Source: Malurus cyaneus samueli
Lineage: Eukaryota > Chordata > Aves > Passeriformes > Maluridae
Reading direction: 5' to 3'
DNA: 64,000 bases
NCBI GenBank assembly: GCA_009741485.1
Contig: CM019217.1
Span: forward strand, 30,497,247-30,561,246
This document shows positions 1 through 11,240 of the stretch, one piece after another (position 1 is the stretch's first letter; each line of letters opens with the position of its first letter). Below the pieces are notes generated by a model. It was not told the DNA's origin. It did not search any database and saw nothing but the letters and a program-made list of their open reading frames with translations. The translations under genes and the position numbers were made by a program.

Positions 1-3000
1 AAAGCACAGTTTGGGGAATGATGAGAAATGTACAGGCTTCTTTTTGTGTTCACCTTAATTGGAGTGTGTTGCAACCTTGCATGTTACAATGATGAACACC
101 CTACAAAGCATGGATGTTAAGGGTTATAGCTTTCCAGTAAATCAGACTTTATTCTGAGCACTGACTTTGTAGCCTTCCTGCTGGGCTGAGTAACAAAAGC
201 ATCTGTTAATGTGAGCAATAATCATTTTTGTTGTACCAAAACTAAAGACAGAGTCTGGTGAGTCTAAATCAGGAACCAGACCAAATTGTCATGTGTTTGC
301 CACACATCAATCAAAAGCCTTTTGTGGTTTGTGAAAGAAGTATTTTTTGGTTTTCTTATAAACCAAGTCATTGTTATTGGTCTTCTGTAATTCTTAATTA
401 AAATGTATTTCAGAAATCCCAAAATAATATGTGTAAGAATAGTATTGCAATTTTAGTTAGCCTCTGGTTGGAAGCAGTAAAAACCTGATGTAGAGAAAGT
501 ATTCCATTACTCTGATAATTAATAAAGAGCTCTGGTGAAATATGAGGACATCTAGTTATGCAGGGTACTTAGGGACACGTCAGTCCAGCCTGGTCCTTGC
601 AAGTTATCCCCTTCATAAAGAAGCTTAATGAATATATACATTCTATATGCATGTGTCTGATCATGAAATTATTAGCTATGAATAAAATAGGAGAATAAAA
701 ATGGAGGAGCTGTTGGTTTAGTGAACAGGGTTTCAGAAAAGTCTGCTGCTTAGATGGCTTCTTAGATGCTTCTCCATAGAAGAATTTGAAGGAAAATTAC
801 TCCCTGTGTTTCCTCTGCAGGAGAGAAAATAAAAAGCCATGAATGGATCATTTGAGTGTAGGCATGTGAGGAGCTCTGCAGGAAAGGACGATAAAGCAAT
901 TTTTAAAACTCTCAAATACCAGGAAATGTTGTGTACCTAGTTGAGGCTTTTGAAAACTTAAGGAGAAAACTGAACATTCAGGGGAATTAGCAAGTAAGAC
1001 TTGTAGGAGAGAAGAGTTAATCTGAGAGCTGAAATAGATGATTTCTATTTTCCACCAACGTGTGATCAAAGAAGGGTTCTCCTCTAAGCTGTGTTTGTGA
1101 CTGCCAGGAAAAGAAAACCTTTCCTTTGATGATGATGTCTTGTAGTAATATCTGTTTAGAGTATTGTTGTCCCTCTTACACTGTTTATTCAGATCAAACT
1201 GAATCTGTAGCTGGTTGTACTTCAGTTAATCTTATTTGTTATCCTTCTGTCTAGAATGGGTCTAAGGTAGCTGACATACCTAACTTACCAAAGAATGGCA
1301 GAACACTTAATTTTCTTGAAAACTTCTTGAAACTTCTTTATTTTCTTGAAAAACCTTGTTGAACAACAAAACAATAGGCATCTTGCTTAACTAGAAATAA
1401 AGTTGCAAAAAACGTACTAGAGTACAGAGGAGATAAAGTGTGGCTACTGCTCTCTGGTGCTTGAATTTATAGGTAAGTTTAGAGATGGTTGCACTCAAAA
1501 TGAGCAAATTCTGATCACTGTAACACAATTTTTGTAGGATTTAAAGTTGACAATTACGAACTGCTCAAACTAGCCAACTGTGCCAGCTGAAATGAAGGCT
1601 GAGATATTTTAGATGCTTCTTGCATTCAAACATTGCCAAAAATAAAAATACGAAGAAGAAACCTGCTGGGATGTATGACCTGTACATCAGACATGCCTTG
1701 TGAGCTTAAGATTTTTTTTCTACATTGCCTGCACTTAATTTTCTTTTACTTTGACTTGTCCATCTCTGTCAAAGCTGTCTACCCATTTGACATAACCTTG
1801 CCTCTGATGTATTGGAGAAGCAGACAGTGCAGCAGATGATGAGAGTTTCAGCATATTCCTTCACTGCATATGACATTAAAACTCAGGAACCCTGAGAAAC
1901 TGCCGAAACTACATGCTTGTCCATGCTGGATCGCAGAACATGTGCAATTTCCTGGTGTTGCTTACTCATTCAAAAGAGCAGCACCATTTTCCATTGACAA
2001 CAGATTAGATACCTTTTGCTACTCTGTTATTAGTTCATGTGAATTGAATGCTTCAAAGTAAATTAGTAACTGTAAATGAAAAAAAAAATCTTAAGCATAT
2101 TATGTAATAGTACCAACTAAATAAAATGATAGTGATTTATGTGAATTTATTTGTGCAAAATAAATAGTAAAGGAACAATCACCCTTTTTAAAAAAGTAAT
2201 GGAAAAAAATCAATTAATTCTCATTCATCATATCCCATTATTTTTCAGTTTTATGGAGCTTGTATTCTATGTCTCTAATCAAGATGATGTTCATAGATGC
2301 TGAAAAATATCTAGAGAATTTCTATCTCAGATCAAATAGGAGGAAGAATATCAAATAATTCTCAAAAGGCCTGTGAAATTTCCAGCTCAATTTTTAAGCC
2401 TTACTGTTTTTTTATGTTTGGATGAACAGCTGGATTTATGAGTTCCAGATTGACTAAAATATTGACTGAACCTTTCTGCAGTTCATTTTCACAGAACCAG
2501 TATTTGCCCCATAGTGTAAATCTATGTTTTAATCTTACAAAAATTTGGAAAACTGTTTTTTTTTTCCCCCTAGCCTTAAAAAGATAGCTTCAACCCCAGA
2601 AAACAAGAATGAGATTGAAAAAGTCTAATATTTTGGGTGGGAGAGGAAATACATGAGGAATGAAAAGTGGCTTGCAGAGGTGCATTGCGTAAAGAATACA
2701 TGCTTAAGCAAAAAAAAATACAGCTAACTGTAATGTTTATATTTAGTATTTACCTAGTAATGGAAACAGTGGTATTTTTAAAGATGTAAGTTTGCCATTT
2801 TATTCACACAGCAGAATAATTCCATATCATCAGCTCTGCATGGCTATGAATATCTCCCTTCTATGTTGCAGATAGGACACTTACAGACCATTCATTGGGC
2901 AATTAGTCCTTATTTACAAAAAATCTCTTTATTAAACTACAAAAATTATGCATAGCATTTTTTTTCACTGCCCAGTCTGATTTCAGCAGGGTCTGTTGTT

Positions 3001-6000
3001 AATTCCTGGTGTTTTAAATGTCTTACTGTTCCTGAAGGAATCTTCATCTTATTTTTGTCAATAGCAAATGGTGCCCATGACTAGAGAATAATATTTTTAA
3101 TCTGGCAGTTAATCTTTTATGGTATTTTAATTTTTGAAATTTTCTACCAGACACATATTTCTCACTTAAATAGAGATGTAGAAGAGTCACATTCTGCCAT
3201 TCTTTCCTTCATCCTTTATACAACTCTTTTACCTTCTGTTTTTTTTTGTTTTAACCAGACAGTATTTATTTGCCTTCTTCTTGTCCCCTTTAGGATGCCC
3301 TGCCTGTCTCCAGAGTTTTGGAGACCAGGTCCTCATTGCCTTCATGCTAACACTAAGGTTTTTGATGAAGGTGCTCTGGAGTCCCAGAGAAGATGACTTC
3401 AGTGAATGGAAGCAGGTCCTTATTTCACTGCAGCACAAAAAAGAATCGTAGCTCAAAAAGTGAAATTGGAATCTGTCTAAGGCTGAAATTGCAGTTGTGC
3501 CTCACACTTATTTACAAGCAATACTTCCATTTCCTACACTTTATGAAATAAGATTTTAGTAATCCAAATGTTCTATATAGAACAATACTATGTAATCCAC
3601 ACTTATGACCTGCTCTATATTTCACATGTCATAAGCAGCTCTACTCCTTTTCTATAAATCAGTGAAACTGCAAATAGGGTGGAAGAAAAATGGGAAGCTT
3701 GTCTAATTACAGAACACTTAGAAGATCAGAATGGAGCAGCTCTTTCAATGGATGGACATAATGCTTAGACCCTGATTGTAACAAGGTAGTGTGACACACA
3801 TTTGCCCTTTCCTTGGCAATCATTGTAAGAGTGAAGAGAAATTACAGAACTGTCATAAATTCTCATTAAACTGTGTGAACTCCTTTATACTTTCTGTGAG
3901 TGCAGTATTGCTGTACACTTACAAATCACTACATCTGCCATTTTTTAATGTTTGAATGCCAAGCTCAGTAAAGAGATAACTTATTTTAATATGACAAAAA
4001 GATGATCATTAAAGAATAACTTTAAGGACATAAATTTTCTTATTTTCCCATTTAAAATCTGGTTTTCCCAAGAACAATGTAAGAATGATCTGTAGTTTTG
4101 TAGAAGATTTACTGTTACAAAACTGTATGGGAAACTGTAATTCTGTAATATATAATGCTTCGATTCTGATAAAACAAAGAATAGCAGTTTGAAATAGGAC
4201 TATTACCTGTGCTCAGGAATTGCTTGTGGATAGAAGTAGCAACCTGAAAATGTGAGACTGTGCTCACAGTCAAAACCCCAGGGTACTCCCCAGATTAGAG
4301 CTTCTCACACTGGTGCAGCAGAGTTTGTTTTTTCAGAAAATTGCAGAAAATCAAGTAATCACTTGTATTCCATATGGAGCCTCAACAAAGATTCCACATT
4401 TTTGTACTCCTGGAATAACACTAGCTTGGAATGCTTTTCTGTCCAATTGTAGACCTCTGGCTGTTCTGTATTTGTGAATAAAATACAAGTGTGGCTGCTC
4501 CAGCTGGCTTCTTCTGTGTAACTCAGTTGGGAATGGTGCTGTTTAAGTGGAGGGATGCCTAAGAAGGGCTCCAATGTGCATGTTAAAAAGATTTCTGGAG
4601 GCCTATGGTCTAAGCGCATGACAAATATGAAGAAAAATGGGAGAAATAAACAGTGGCATAGGGAACATATACGGTGAGTCTGTAGTGCCGTTTTCCTGTC
4701 TTACAGGTTAATGGTAACCTTAGCTTCTTATTTCTGATAAAGGTCTAGTTTATTAGCTCATAACTGCATCAAAACAAACAGCTTAGACTCTCTCCCTTTG
4801 TGGTTCCATTTCTTCTTCCCATCTGTTCAATTGGCTATTGCTTTTTCTATAATGGATCCTCTGCAGTATTATAGTTCATAGCTATGTGAAGCAAATGAAA
4901 GACATTATGAAAATGGCAAAGCAATGAACATCTCTCTTGGCTAAAACAGAATTTCAGCATTTCCTATACAACATGAAAAAAATTGCTTTACTTTAGTCTT
5001 TTTTGATGCACTGAACTTGTGGTATGGCATAGGAATTAAAATTTGAAAATAATAGAAAGATTTTTTTGATTAGTGCTGCACTCTGAGTTATGAGTGCTTT
5101 GGATGTGATAAAAACTTTTAAAACTTCTGTTCTTATGACATTGTCTAGACCTTTATTTATGAAAATACCATGCTCGAAGTACCCTCTCTTCATGTTGTCA
5201 AACAATATTAAAATACTGGGGACTTATAAGTGGTTCTTATAAGAAATAAATGTTTTTTTCTATGTGAAATAAAGTTTCATCATGCTATTTTTCAGAAAAG
5301 TGTGTCTCATTAAGGTACATTTTATTGAATAGTAAAGTGTAAATAATCATAGTTTTATGTGATTTTTTTATGGTGGAAAAACTTATGTGTGTGACATTGT
5401 GTGTGGGAAGTGCCTTGTATTTGATCTGTGCTGCATGTCCAGAGTTAATTACTGGTCAGGTACTTCTTCCATATAGGCTAAACAAAGTTGAATTATTTAA
5501 TATTTGCCATAAGTTGGAATAAGGAAGCTGACTTTTGAGGGTTAGGTAGTGTTGTTGGATTGTGTTAGACTTCAGGACAACCTAAAGTGCTATGGCAGTG
5601 ATTTGCAATGTCAGTGATGCAGACCCTGTGTAGTTCCCAAGTCTCCAAAACGAAATGATGTAGAAGGAGCAGAATACAGTGCAAAAAAACCTTCAGTGAG
5701 ATCAAGAGGCAGAATAATATATCTTGAGATTTGTAGGTGGGACAGTGTCCCACAGTATCACAGAAGTGTCTGGCCTTTCCTTAGTGCCATCTTCCTCTTC
5801 TTCCTCTTCCTCTTCTCAGTGAATTCACTAACTTTATGGCCACACAAACTCCCTCCTACGAGGTAAATTATGCTGCTGTCTACAAAGATGTCCCTGTTTG
5901 TATTTAGTGCCTTGCAAATACTGAGCACTAGTTGTGATATAACTACTTAGCAGTTTATCACCATATGCTATAACTAGCTGTCCAGGCAAAGGTGAAAAAA

Positions 6001-7074
6001 AATGTTCATACAAATATATTTTTATATGATATGATGACATATCCTTTCACTAGAAACCTCTTTTCCCCCAGAAACCTTATATGGCAACCTTCCCTCAAAA
6101 ACCCCATGTAACTGCCACTGCTCAGTGAAATGAGGTAGAATAAGTATCAAGTTGTAATTGACTGATATTTTGAAAGTATTAACTTTCAACAGTTAATGGC
6201 AGAAAATGGCAGAAAATCAACAGTCTGTTGAGGCAAGCAGTATACTCCAGTAATGAGATACACACTTTAAATTTGCTGTATGCAATATATTATTAATTGG
6301 TTGTTTATAAATAATACATGCTGTCAAATTTCTATCAGCTAGTCATAGAAATGTAATTATGTTTTCATAGTATGCATTTGTTATGAGTTTATGTTTTGTG
6401 GTTTTCTATGAGTACTTGTCTCTGTTGTATAAACTCTTCAATGTACAGTACCTGGTTTGAGCTGTACTCCCCTGATGGCAAATTAGTAAATATTTATTTA
6501 TGCTTTGATTGTTAAGCATAGAGAATGTGCACTAGCCAGAAGTCTTCATGCTGATTCAAATAAGAATCTATTCTGAGAGTTCCCAGAAATAAAGTTAACT
6601 GAGATAATTTTCTCTCTTGCATTCTCTCCTGTTGTTATGATTCAGGGATTTCTTGAAAACATTGAAGGAATATGTCTTAAATAAACTGTTGAATGGAGAA
6701 GGGGTTGAAAGATTGACCTGCTGTTGTCTTGCATAACTTCTTAGGTACTTTATGTTTAGCAGAGGAGAGGGGATATTTCTTTCATTTTGAAGATTTGGAG
6801 AGATTAAAACTCTGCAGGTTTTCTGGACTTGATGGCGAAGTTAAGACATTTAAATTCAGAAGTTTAAATTTCACATGGTAGAAGACAGAAGGCATTAAAG
6901 AACAAAGCCATGTGGTCTGATTGAAAAGGAAAACAGTCTTAGTAGAGTTAGAATTGAACCTCTTGCAACAAAGCAATATTGACAAGCCTGAATATTCAAA
7001 TACGTAAAACTTTCCAGATGCCCACTACAAGTTGCATCTTTGAAATAATAGCACGTTTTAGAGATTTATCCCTT
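1..7074. other. gene-less AT-rich DNA
   Basis: No gene, RNA gene or recognisable transposon was found in this stretch. Open frames are short, start at arbitrary points and lack recognisable motifs. Minor items are a CTT/CCT pyrimidine repeat at 5791-5817 and a small tandem duplication of an AATGGCAGAA unit at 6195-6217. A consensus-like splice donor (GTGAGT) at about 4675 follows a short open stretch and is not enough to call an exon. Confidence 0.7.
5791..5817. repeat. CTT/CCT pyrimidine microsatellite
   Basis: This is an imperfect run of CTTCCTCTTC units, entirely pyrimidine on the plus strand. It is short and has no obvious link to any neighbouring feature. Confidence 0.7.
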
Positions 7075-7520
7075 AGAGAGTGTCCAAAGTAGGACAATGA
7101 AGATGGTGAGGGGCCTTGAGGGGAAGCCATGTGATCACTGGCTGAGCTCACTTGGTTTGTTCAGCCTGCAGGAGAATGAGGGGAGACCTCAGTGCAGTTA
7201 CAAGTTCCTTGTGAGGGGAATAGGAGAGACAGGCACTGATCTCTTCTCTGTGGTGACCAGGATCCAATGGAATGGCATGAAACTTTGTCAGGGGAGGTTT
7301 AGGTTAGGTATTAGGAAAATTTCTTCACCCAGAGGGTGGCTGGGCACTGGAACAGGCTCCCCAGTAAAGTGATCACAGCACTAAGCCTGACAGAGTTCAA
7401 GAAGCATTTGGACAACACTCTCAGGCACAAGGTGTGATTCTTGGGATGTTCTGTTCAGAAGTTGGACTCAGTAATCCTGATGGATCCCTTCTAACTCAGG
7501 ATGTTCTATGATTCTGTGAT
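7075..7520 (+). mobile_element. CR1 LINE 3' end
   Basis: This is the 5'-truncated 3' end of a CR1 non-LTR retrotransposon, the dominant LINE of birds. The hallmark segments occur in order. First is a block reading as KMVRGLEGK and then SLGLFSL. Next is a block reading as NGMKLCQGRFRLGIRK, then one reading as TQRVAGHWNRLP. The element closes with TTCTATGATTCTGTGAT, a diverged form of the CR1 octamer tail, which fixes the plus orientation. CR1 copies are normally truncated at the 5' end and lack poly-A and clean target-site duplications, as seen here. Base identity to the family consensus looks only moderate, so the copy is probably old. It could not encode active protein. Confidence 0.95.
7100..7437 (+). 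pseudogene. CR1 ORF2 C-terminal remnant, frameshifted
   Basis: This is the decayed C-terminus of the CR1 ORF2 polyprotein, the endonuclease/reverse transcriptase. Two frames are needed to read it. The first covers KMVRGLEGK through GRFRLGIRK up to about 7315. The second covers FFTQRVAGHWNRLP through FKKHLDNTLRHKV and ends at TGA 7435-7437. The switch near 7315-7320 is most simply explained by a small deletion in the A-rich GGAAAAT stretch. The product would have mediated target-primed reverse transcription, but only the region after the polymerase domain survives. Confidence 0.85.
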
Positions 7521-7714
7521 ACCAGGACATTCATTTATGTCTCTGTGCATATAGACACTATTAATCACCAGTCTGCACCTACACTTTTGGCAGATTTTGC
7601 TGTAATCTGGCCTACAATAATCTATTTAAAATAACTGTGTGTCTCAATTTGATGTCACCATCTTTAAATGAAATTAATTTTGTCTGTGCTCTCTTTCTGT
7701 AAAGAAATTGACAT

Positions 7715-7765
7715 TGTTAATTCTCTCCCCTCTTCATTTCCTCAAATGTAAAAATGAAACAATGG
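7715..7765 (-). repeat. possible MIR SINE scrap
   Basis: The plus strand reads CTTCATTTCCTCAAATGTAA followed by AAATGAAAC. This resembles the reverse complement of the MIR core segment that normally reads as an A-rich gradient ending in a GAGGAAACTGAGG-type motif. Only about 50 bases match by eye, so this may be a short conserved core of an ancient MIR copy or a coincidence. Confidence 0.4.
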
Positions 7766-7935
7766 CAAAACCATTCCTGCAAGTTCCAGATTTAGGACAT
7801 GCAGCAGAGGAGTGTCCCAGACGATAATTATTTCTTAACTTCTAAAATGATACATTATAACCATTCCTGCTTCTATTTAGATTTACAGTTTTGAATAAAT
7901 TGATACGGCCCTGGAAGTTCTGAGATCTGTTATTT

Positions 7936-7959
7936 TTTTTCTGTTAATTAACAGAAAAA
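7936..7959. repeat. 24-base perfect palindrome
   Basis: Twelve bases, TTTTTCTGTTAA, are followed immediately by their exact reverse complement, TTAACAGAAAAA. The centre is TTAATTAA, which contains two overlapping homeodomain-type TAAT cores. It could extrude as a hairpin or bind a dimeric factor. No repeat family is recognised around it. Confidence 0.8.
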
Positions 7960-10009
7960 TTTTGGAAAATTATGCCCAACAAGTTCTCTTTCCCTATTCC
8001 CTATTCAAGTTTTCTTGAACTTACCAGCTGTGCTTTGAACATGTCTTTAAGGAGTCATGGAAACCAAGACAAGAGGAATAGGGTGGTCTTTAGGAAGATG
8101 TAAACAGCAGACAGATGGAATACGAGAACCTTGGGGACCATTAGAGAGATGTTGCCAGTCAAGAAGTTTGGCAGTTAAATCAAAGTCAAGGCGATGCTTA
8201 TAGTACTGTCCCAAGTTGAGATGTTCAGCTCTGATGCACATAAACAGCAATTTTTTTCCCACTGCTGCCATTTTTGTATTTTTGTTTACTCAGACTGTGT
8301 TACTGCAGGAGCTTGGAATGCCTTTGGAGCAGAGATATCTGATATTTCCAACCAAATCCCTGGTACATAGGGAACTAACTTTCCACTGACCTTGTGTCAC
8401 ACATACCAAAGGGCTCAAGATATTTCAGTGTGATAAAATCTGGAAAAAAAAAAATCCCTTAAAAAAATAGAGGCGGAATAATGGTAAGAGCATGAGAGAA
8501 CCCTATGCCTAGAACCAAACAAGAGAACCAAAAGCATTAATGGGGAGATAAATTTGTCATCTAATATTGTCCAAGAATTGCAAACCATATTTGTTCAGTT
8601 GCAGAACTGCCTATCATCCTGAATTTCTTTTTGGTTGTTGTTTGTTTGTATGGTATTTCCCATTTGTATGGAAATGATATCATAAATCCACAAAATTTGT
8701 TAGAGAAGTTGCCCATTGCCTTGTACATAGACACAGAATTTACAAGCAAGCATACAGGACAAGATGTTTTAATAAGCTTATTGCTGATTGACAGAAGCAT
8801 GTAAGAGGAGGAGGATCATACTGCATTTACTTCATGCTCCTCCCCTGCCTGTCTCTACTGGTAGAGATAGAAGATTGGGTTGTTTGGATCTTTCATATGA
8901 GACAGGGTGTCTCATCTTATGTTATTGAGCAATATATTCCCTATATTTTCACAAAAGCTGGCTTTTTTCCCCCTCAATTGTAAACTGGGATTTTGAAGAT
9001 TGTGACGAGCAATTTGTAAGTAGAACTACTTTAAAAGTGCAAAAATGCGTTCTGAAATAATGTGATCCTTATTCAAATCCAGAATGTGTCCTTTTGGTCT
9101 GTGTTGAGAGGGATTAATGTGCTGTGATGTATCCATTGATGATAGGAGAAAAAATAATTATTGAGAGATATTTCATGAAAATGAAAGGGTACAGCTCTGT
9201 CTGCAAACCATTCAAGACACTTACGTGAGCTATGGCAAAAAGCTGCCTATTTTCTGCAGCTTCAGTGTTTGATGAAGATTTCTTTAATTTATGTTTTTAA
9301 AACTGAATGATCAGGATTTAATTAGGCCTAGTATACAAGGTGTAAGGCCAAAAATACTGCAAAACCACACATCTGCTGTACAGGCTCATGTCTCTAAAGA
9401 TATCAAGGCCCATTTATTTAGTCCTTTCTGCATTGCAGAAGTGGGAGAGCAATCATTGATAGAGAGTGAAAACTTCTTTCTGCTTTCTCTGTGGCAAAAG
9501 CAAGATAAAATACTGTGACTGAGCTTCTAATCTGCCTTTGGTCAAGCAAAGTCCTGCTGACTTAGTTTTGCCTGAGTAAAGTCTAGAGAGTTGTCTTCGG
9601 TTATTATATAGTATCATACACTCATTTAAAAACATTTGAGCCTGAAATGGGCTCAGAAGAACAGAATAAATTACAGGAGAAACAGAGAGTGGCTGAAAAG
9701 AAGCCTATGCCTTTCCCACTAAAAAGAAAGGCAGATATCAGCATGCTCTTTATTAAGACTCGTGTGTTTTCTGCTGAGGGAAGATAAGACATGGGGGAAG
9801 AGAGAGTAGAAGTTTAAATTAGAATTGATATCAGATGCAACGATTAAGTATTGACAATTTTTCAGTCTTTGGAATGGTCCCCATTTGCAGCTGCAAAGCA
9901 CTGCAGCAGCTTTAGTATTTACGAGCACTTGGTGAGTACTCTGACAGGTTTATTATTTGTTGGCTTTCTCCAGCATTGCACAGTAAAAATTGTTTTCAAG
10001 GAGTGTTCA

Positions 10010-10270
10010 AAAGCGTAGCTGGCTGCCACTGTATCAAACCCAATCAATCCGCCAATGTATTTCACATTCTTGATTGATAACTGGCTCAGCAGTTTGGCAT
10101 TTCAGGGAAGCAGTGGAAGGGGAGCAAGTCTCGACAGTCATTAATCCTTTTTCCCTGAGCCTCCCTTGGGCAACTGCTTGTGCCATTATCCACATTTCTT
10201 ACTGCTGATTTCCACAATCCCATGGCTGCTCGAGCCACCACAAATTCACCGCTGTCCCTTTCACTTACTG
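10010..10270. promoter_or_regulatory. candidate conserved non-coding element
   Basis: This patch is richer in GC and of higher complexity than its surroundings. It carries CCCAATCAATCCGCC and TTGATTGATAAC (TGATTGAT sites of PBX/HOX type), a CATTAATCC site of OTX/CRX type and several CAGC motifs. No reading frame runs through with protein-like composition and no repeat is recognised. These traits resemble vertebrate developmental enhancers. Conservation itself cannot be seen from a single sequence. Confidence 0.3.
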
Positions 10271-10570
10271 TAGACCTTTCATCACACTGGACTCAGCAGC
10301 CCTCCTGGGCTGACAGTGGTCAGTGGAACATCTCTCTCTTTTCTTTTTTAAACCTGGGACATTAATTTGGTTTCTTACCTCAGTCTCCTTTCCTCCCTCT
10401 AAATTTATGTTGTTCCTTACTGAGCAAGAACATGAGGGAATGAATGTACTTCCTTTAAAATATGTTTGTGTGGGTTTGGTGAGAGATGTCTTATGGTAAA
10501 TAGAGATTCTGTCTCTCTGTTTTTCCATGAAGCTGAATAAACTATGTTAGCTGTTGGGGAGAGAGGCTAC

Positions 10571-10609
10571 TTATTTATTTATTTGTTTGTTTGTTCATTT
10601 ATTTATTTA
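10571..10609. repeat. (TTTA/TTTG)n microsatellite
   Basis: Tetranucleotide units TTTA, then TTTG, then TTTA again run for about 39 bases. The tract separates two candidate regulatory patches. Confidence 0.85.
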
Positions 10610-10629
10610 AATGCTGCAAATTTGTGAGC

Positions 10630-11240
10630 AAGCTCACGGTGTGCTGTGACGGAAATGTCAGAATTAATTAACCCAAACTGTTTCCAATGGGGGGAAAAAA
10701 AGTCATCTGTCATGAGGAGCAGATATCTATAATTAACTAGGACCTGGAACTTTTAGAGAGAAAGGAAAGAGAAACAAAGAGAAATCCCCCCACGCATTCC
10801 CACTTTTTTTCTGGGCTGGCTTCATTGCACCAAGGATACTGAATAATCCAGATGGATTTGAAAAATACAGATTTGAGCTCCCTGCTGAGAATTCAGGATA
10901 AAGTCTATCTGTCGTTTGCCAGCAATCTGGTGTAATGTGTAGCTGTGCTGCTGGGAGCACTGTCTCATGTGTATTTACTATTATATTAAAGCACAAATGT
11001 CTCCTCCACCTGTCCTCTAAAGAGTAATGTGTCCTGGACAAATCTGTTCCATATAATCTATATTTAACTACCCTTATCTCTGAAAGCAGAGTCCATGTTA
11101 GGAAGGAGTGAAATATCCAAATGAAGGGAATTAATTGTGTGAGGAAAGGGAATTCAAGTGAGGAAGGCACCGTAAAGAATTTAAAGGACAGGAAACAGAG
11201 ACAAGGAGACAAAGAACCTCACTGGGAAATTTTGTAAGAT
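10630..11240. promoter_or_regulatory. candidate conserved non-coding element
   Basis: This high-complexity segment holds several homeodomain-type motifs, including GAATTAATTAACC and CTATAATTAACTAGG. It also has a CATTTGGATATTTC-like site in reverse and several GATA and E-box-like words. The minus strand is open for 159 codons across 10733-11212, the longest frame in the window. That frame has no recognisable domain, is rich in F, L and S, and has no convincing splice or start context. I therefore read the segment as regulatory DNA rather than a gene. Confidence 0.3.

Larger units (their letters stand above)
7521..10009. other. gene-less stretch after the CR1
   Basis: Apart from the MIR-like scrap near 7.7 kb and the palindrome at 7936-7959, nothing is recognised. 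An open frame on the minus strand at 8047-8271 has balanced amino-acid composition but no motif or splice context I trust. A splice-flanked 66-base open segment at 9866-9931 is treated as a chance match. Confidence 0.6.

Noticed and set aside
7097..7372. 91-codon plus-strand open frame as a gene
   Set aside because: It is the first half of the frameshifted CR1 ORF2 remnant.
9866..9931. 66-base segment with TTTTTCAG acceptor and GTGAGTA donor
   Set aside because: Open in two frames and too short. Splice-like pairs of this quality occur repeatedly by chance here, and no neighbour with matching phase was found.
10733..11212. 159-codon open frame on the minus strand
   Set aside because: Longest frame in the window, but it has no domain, a low-information F/L/S-rich composition and no convincing promoter, start or splice context. 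A single frame of this size is expected by chance in 64 kb on six frames.
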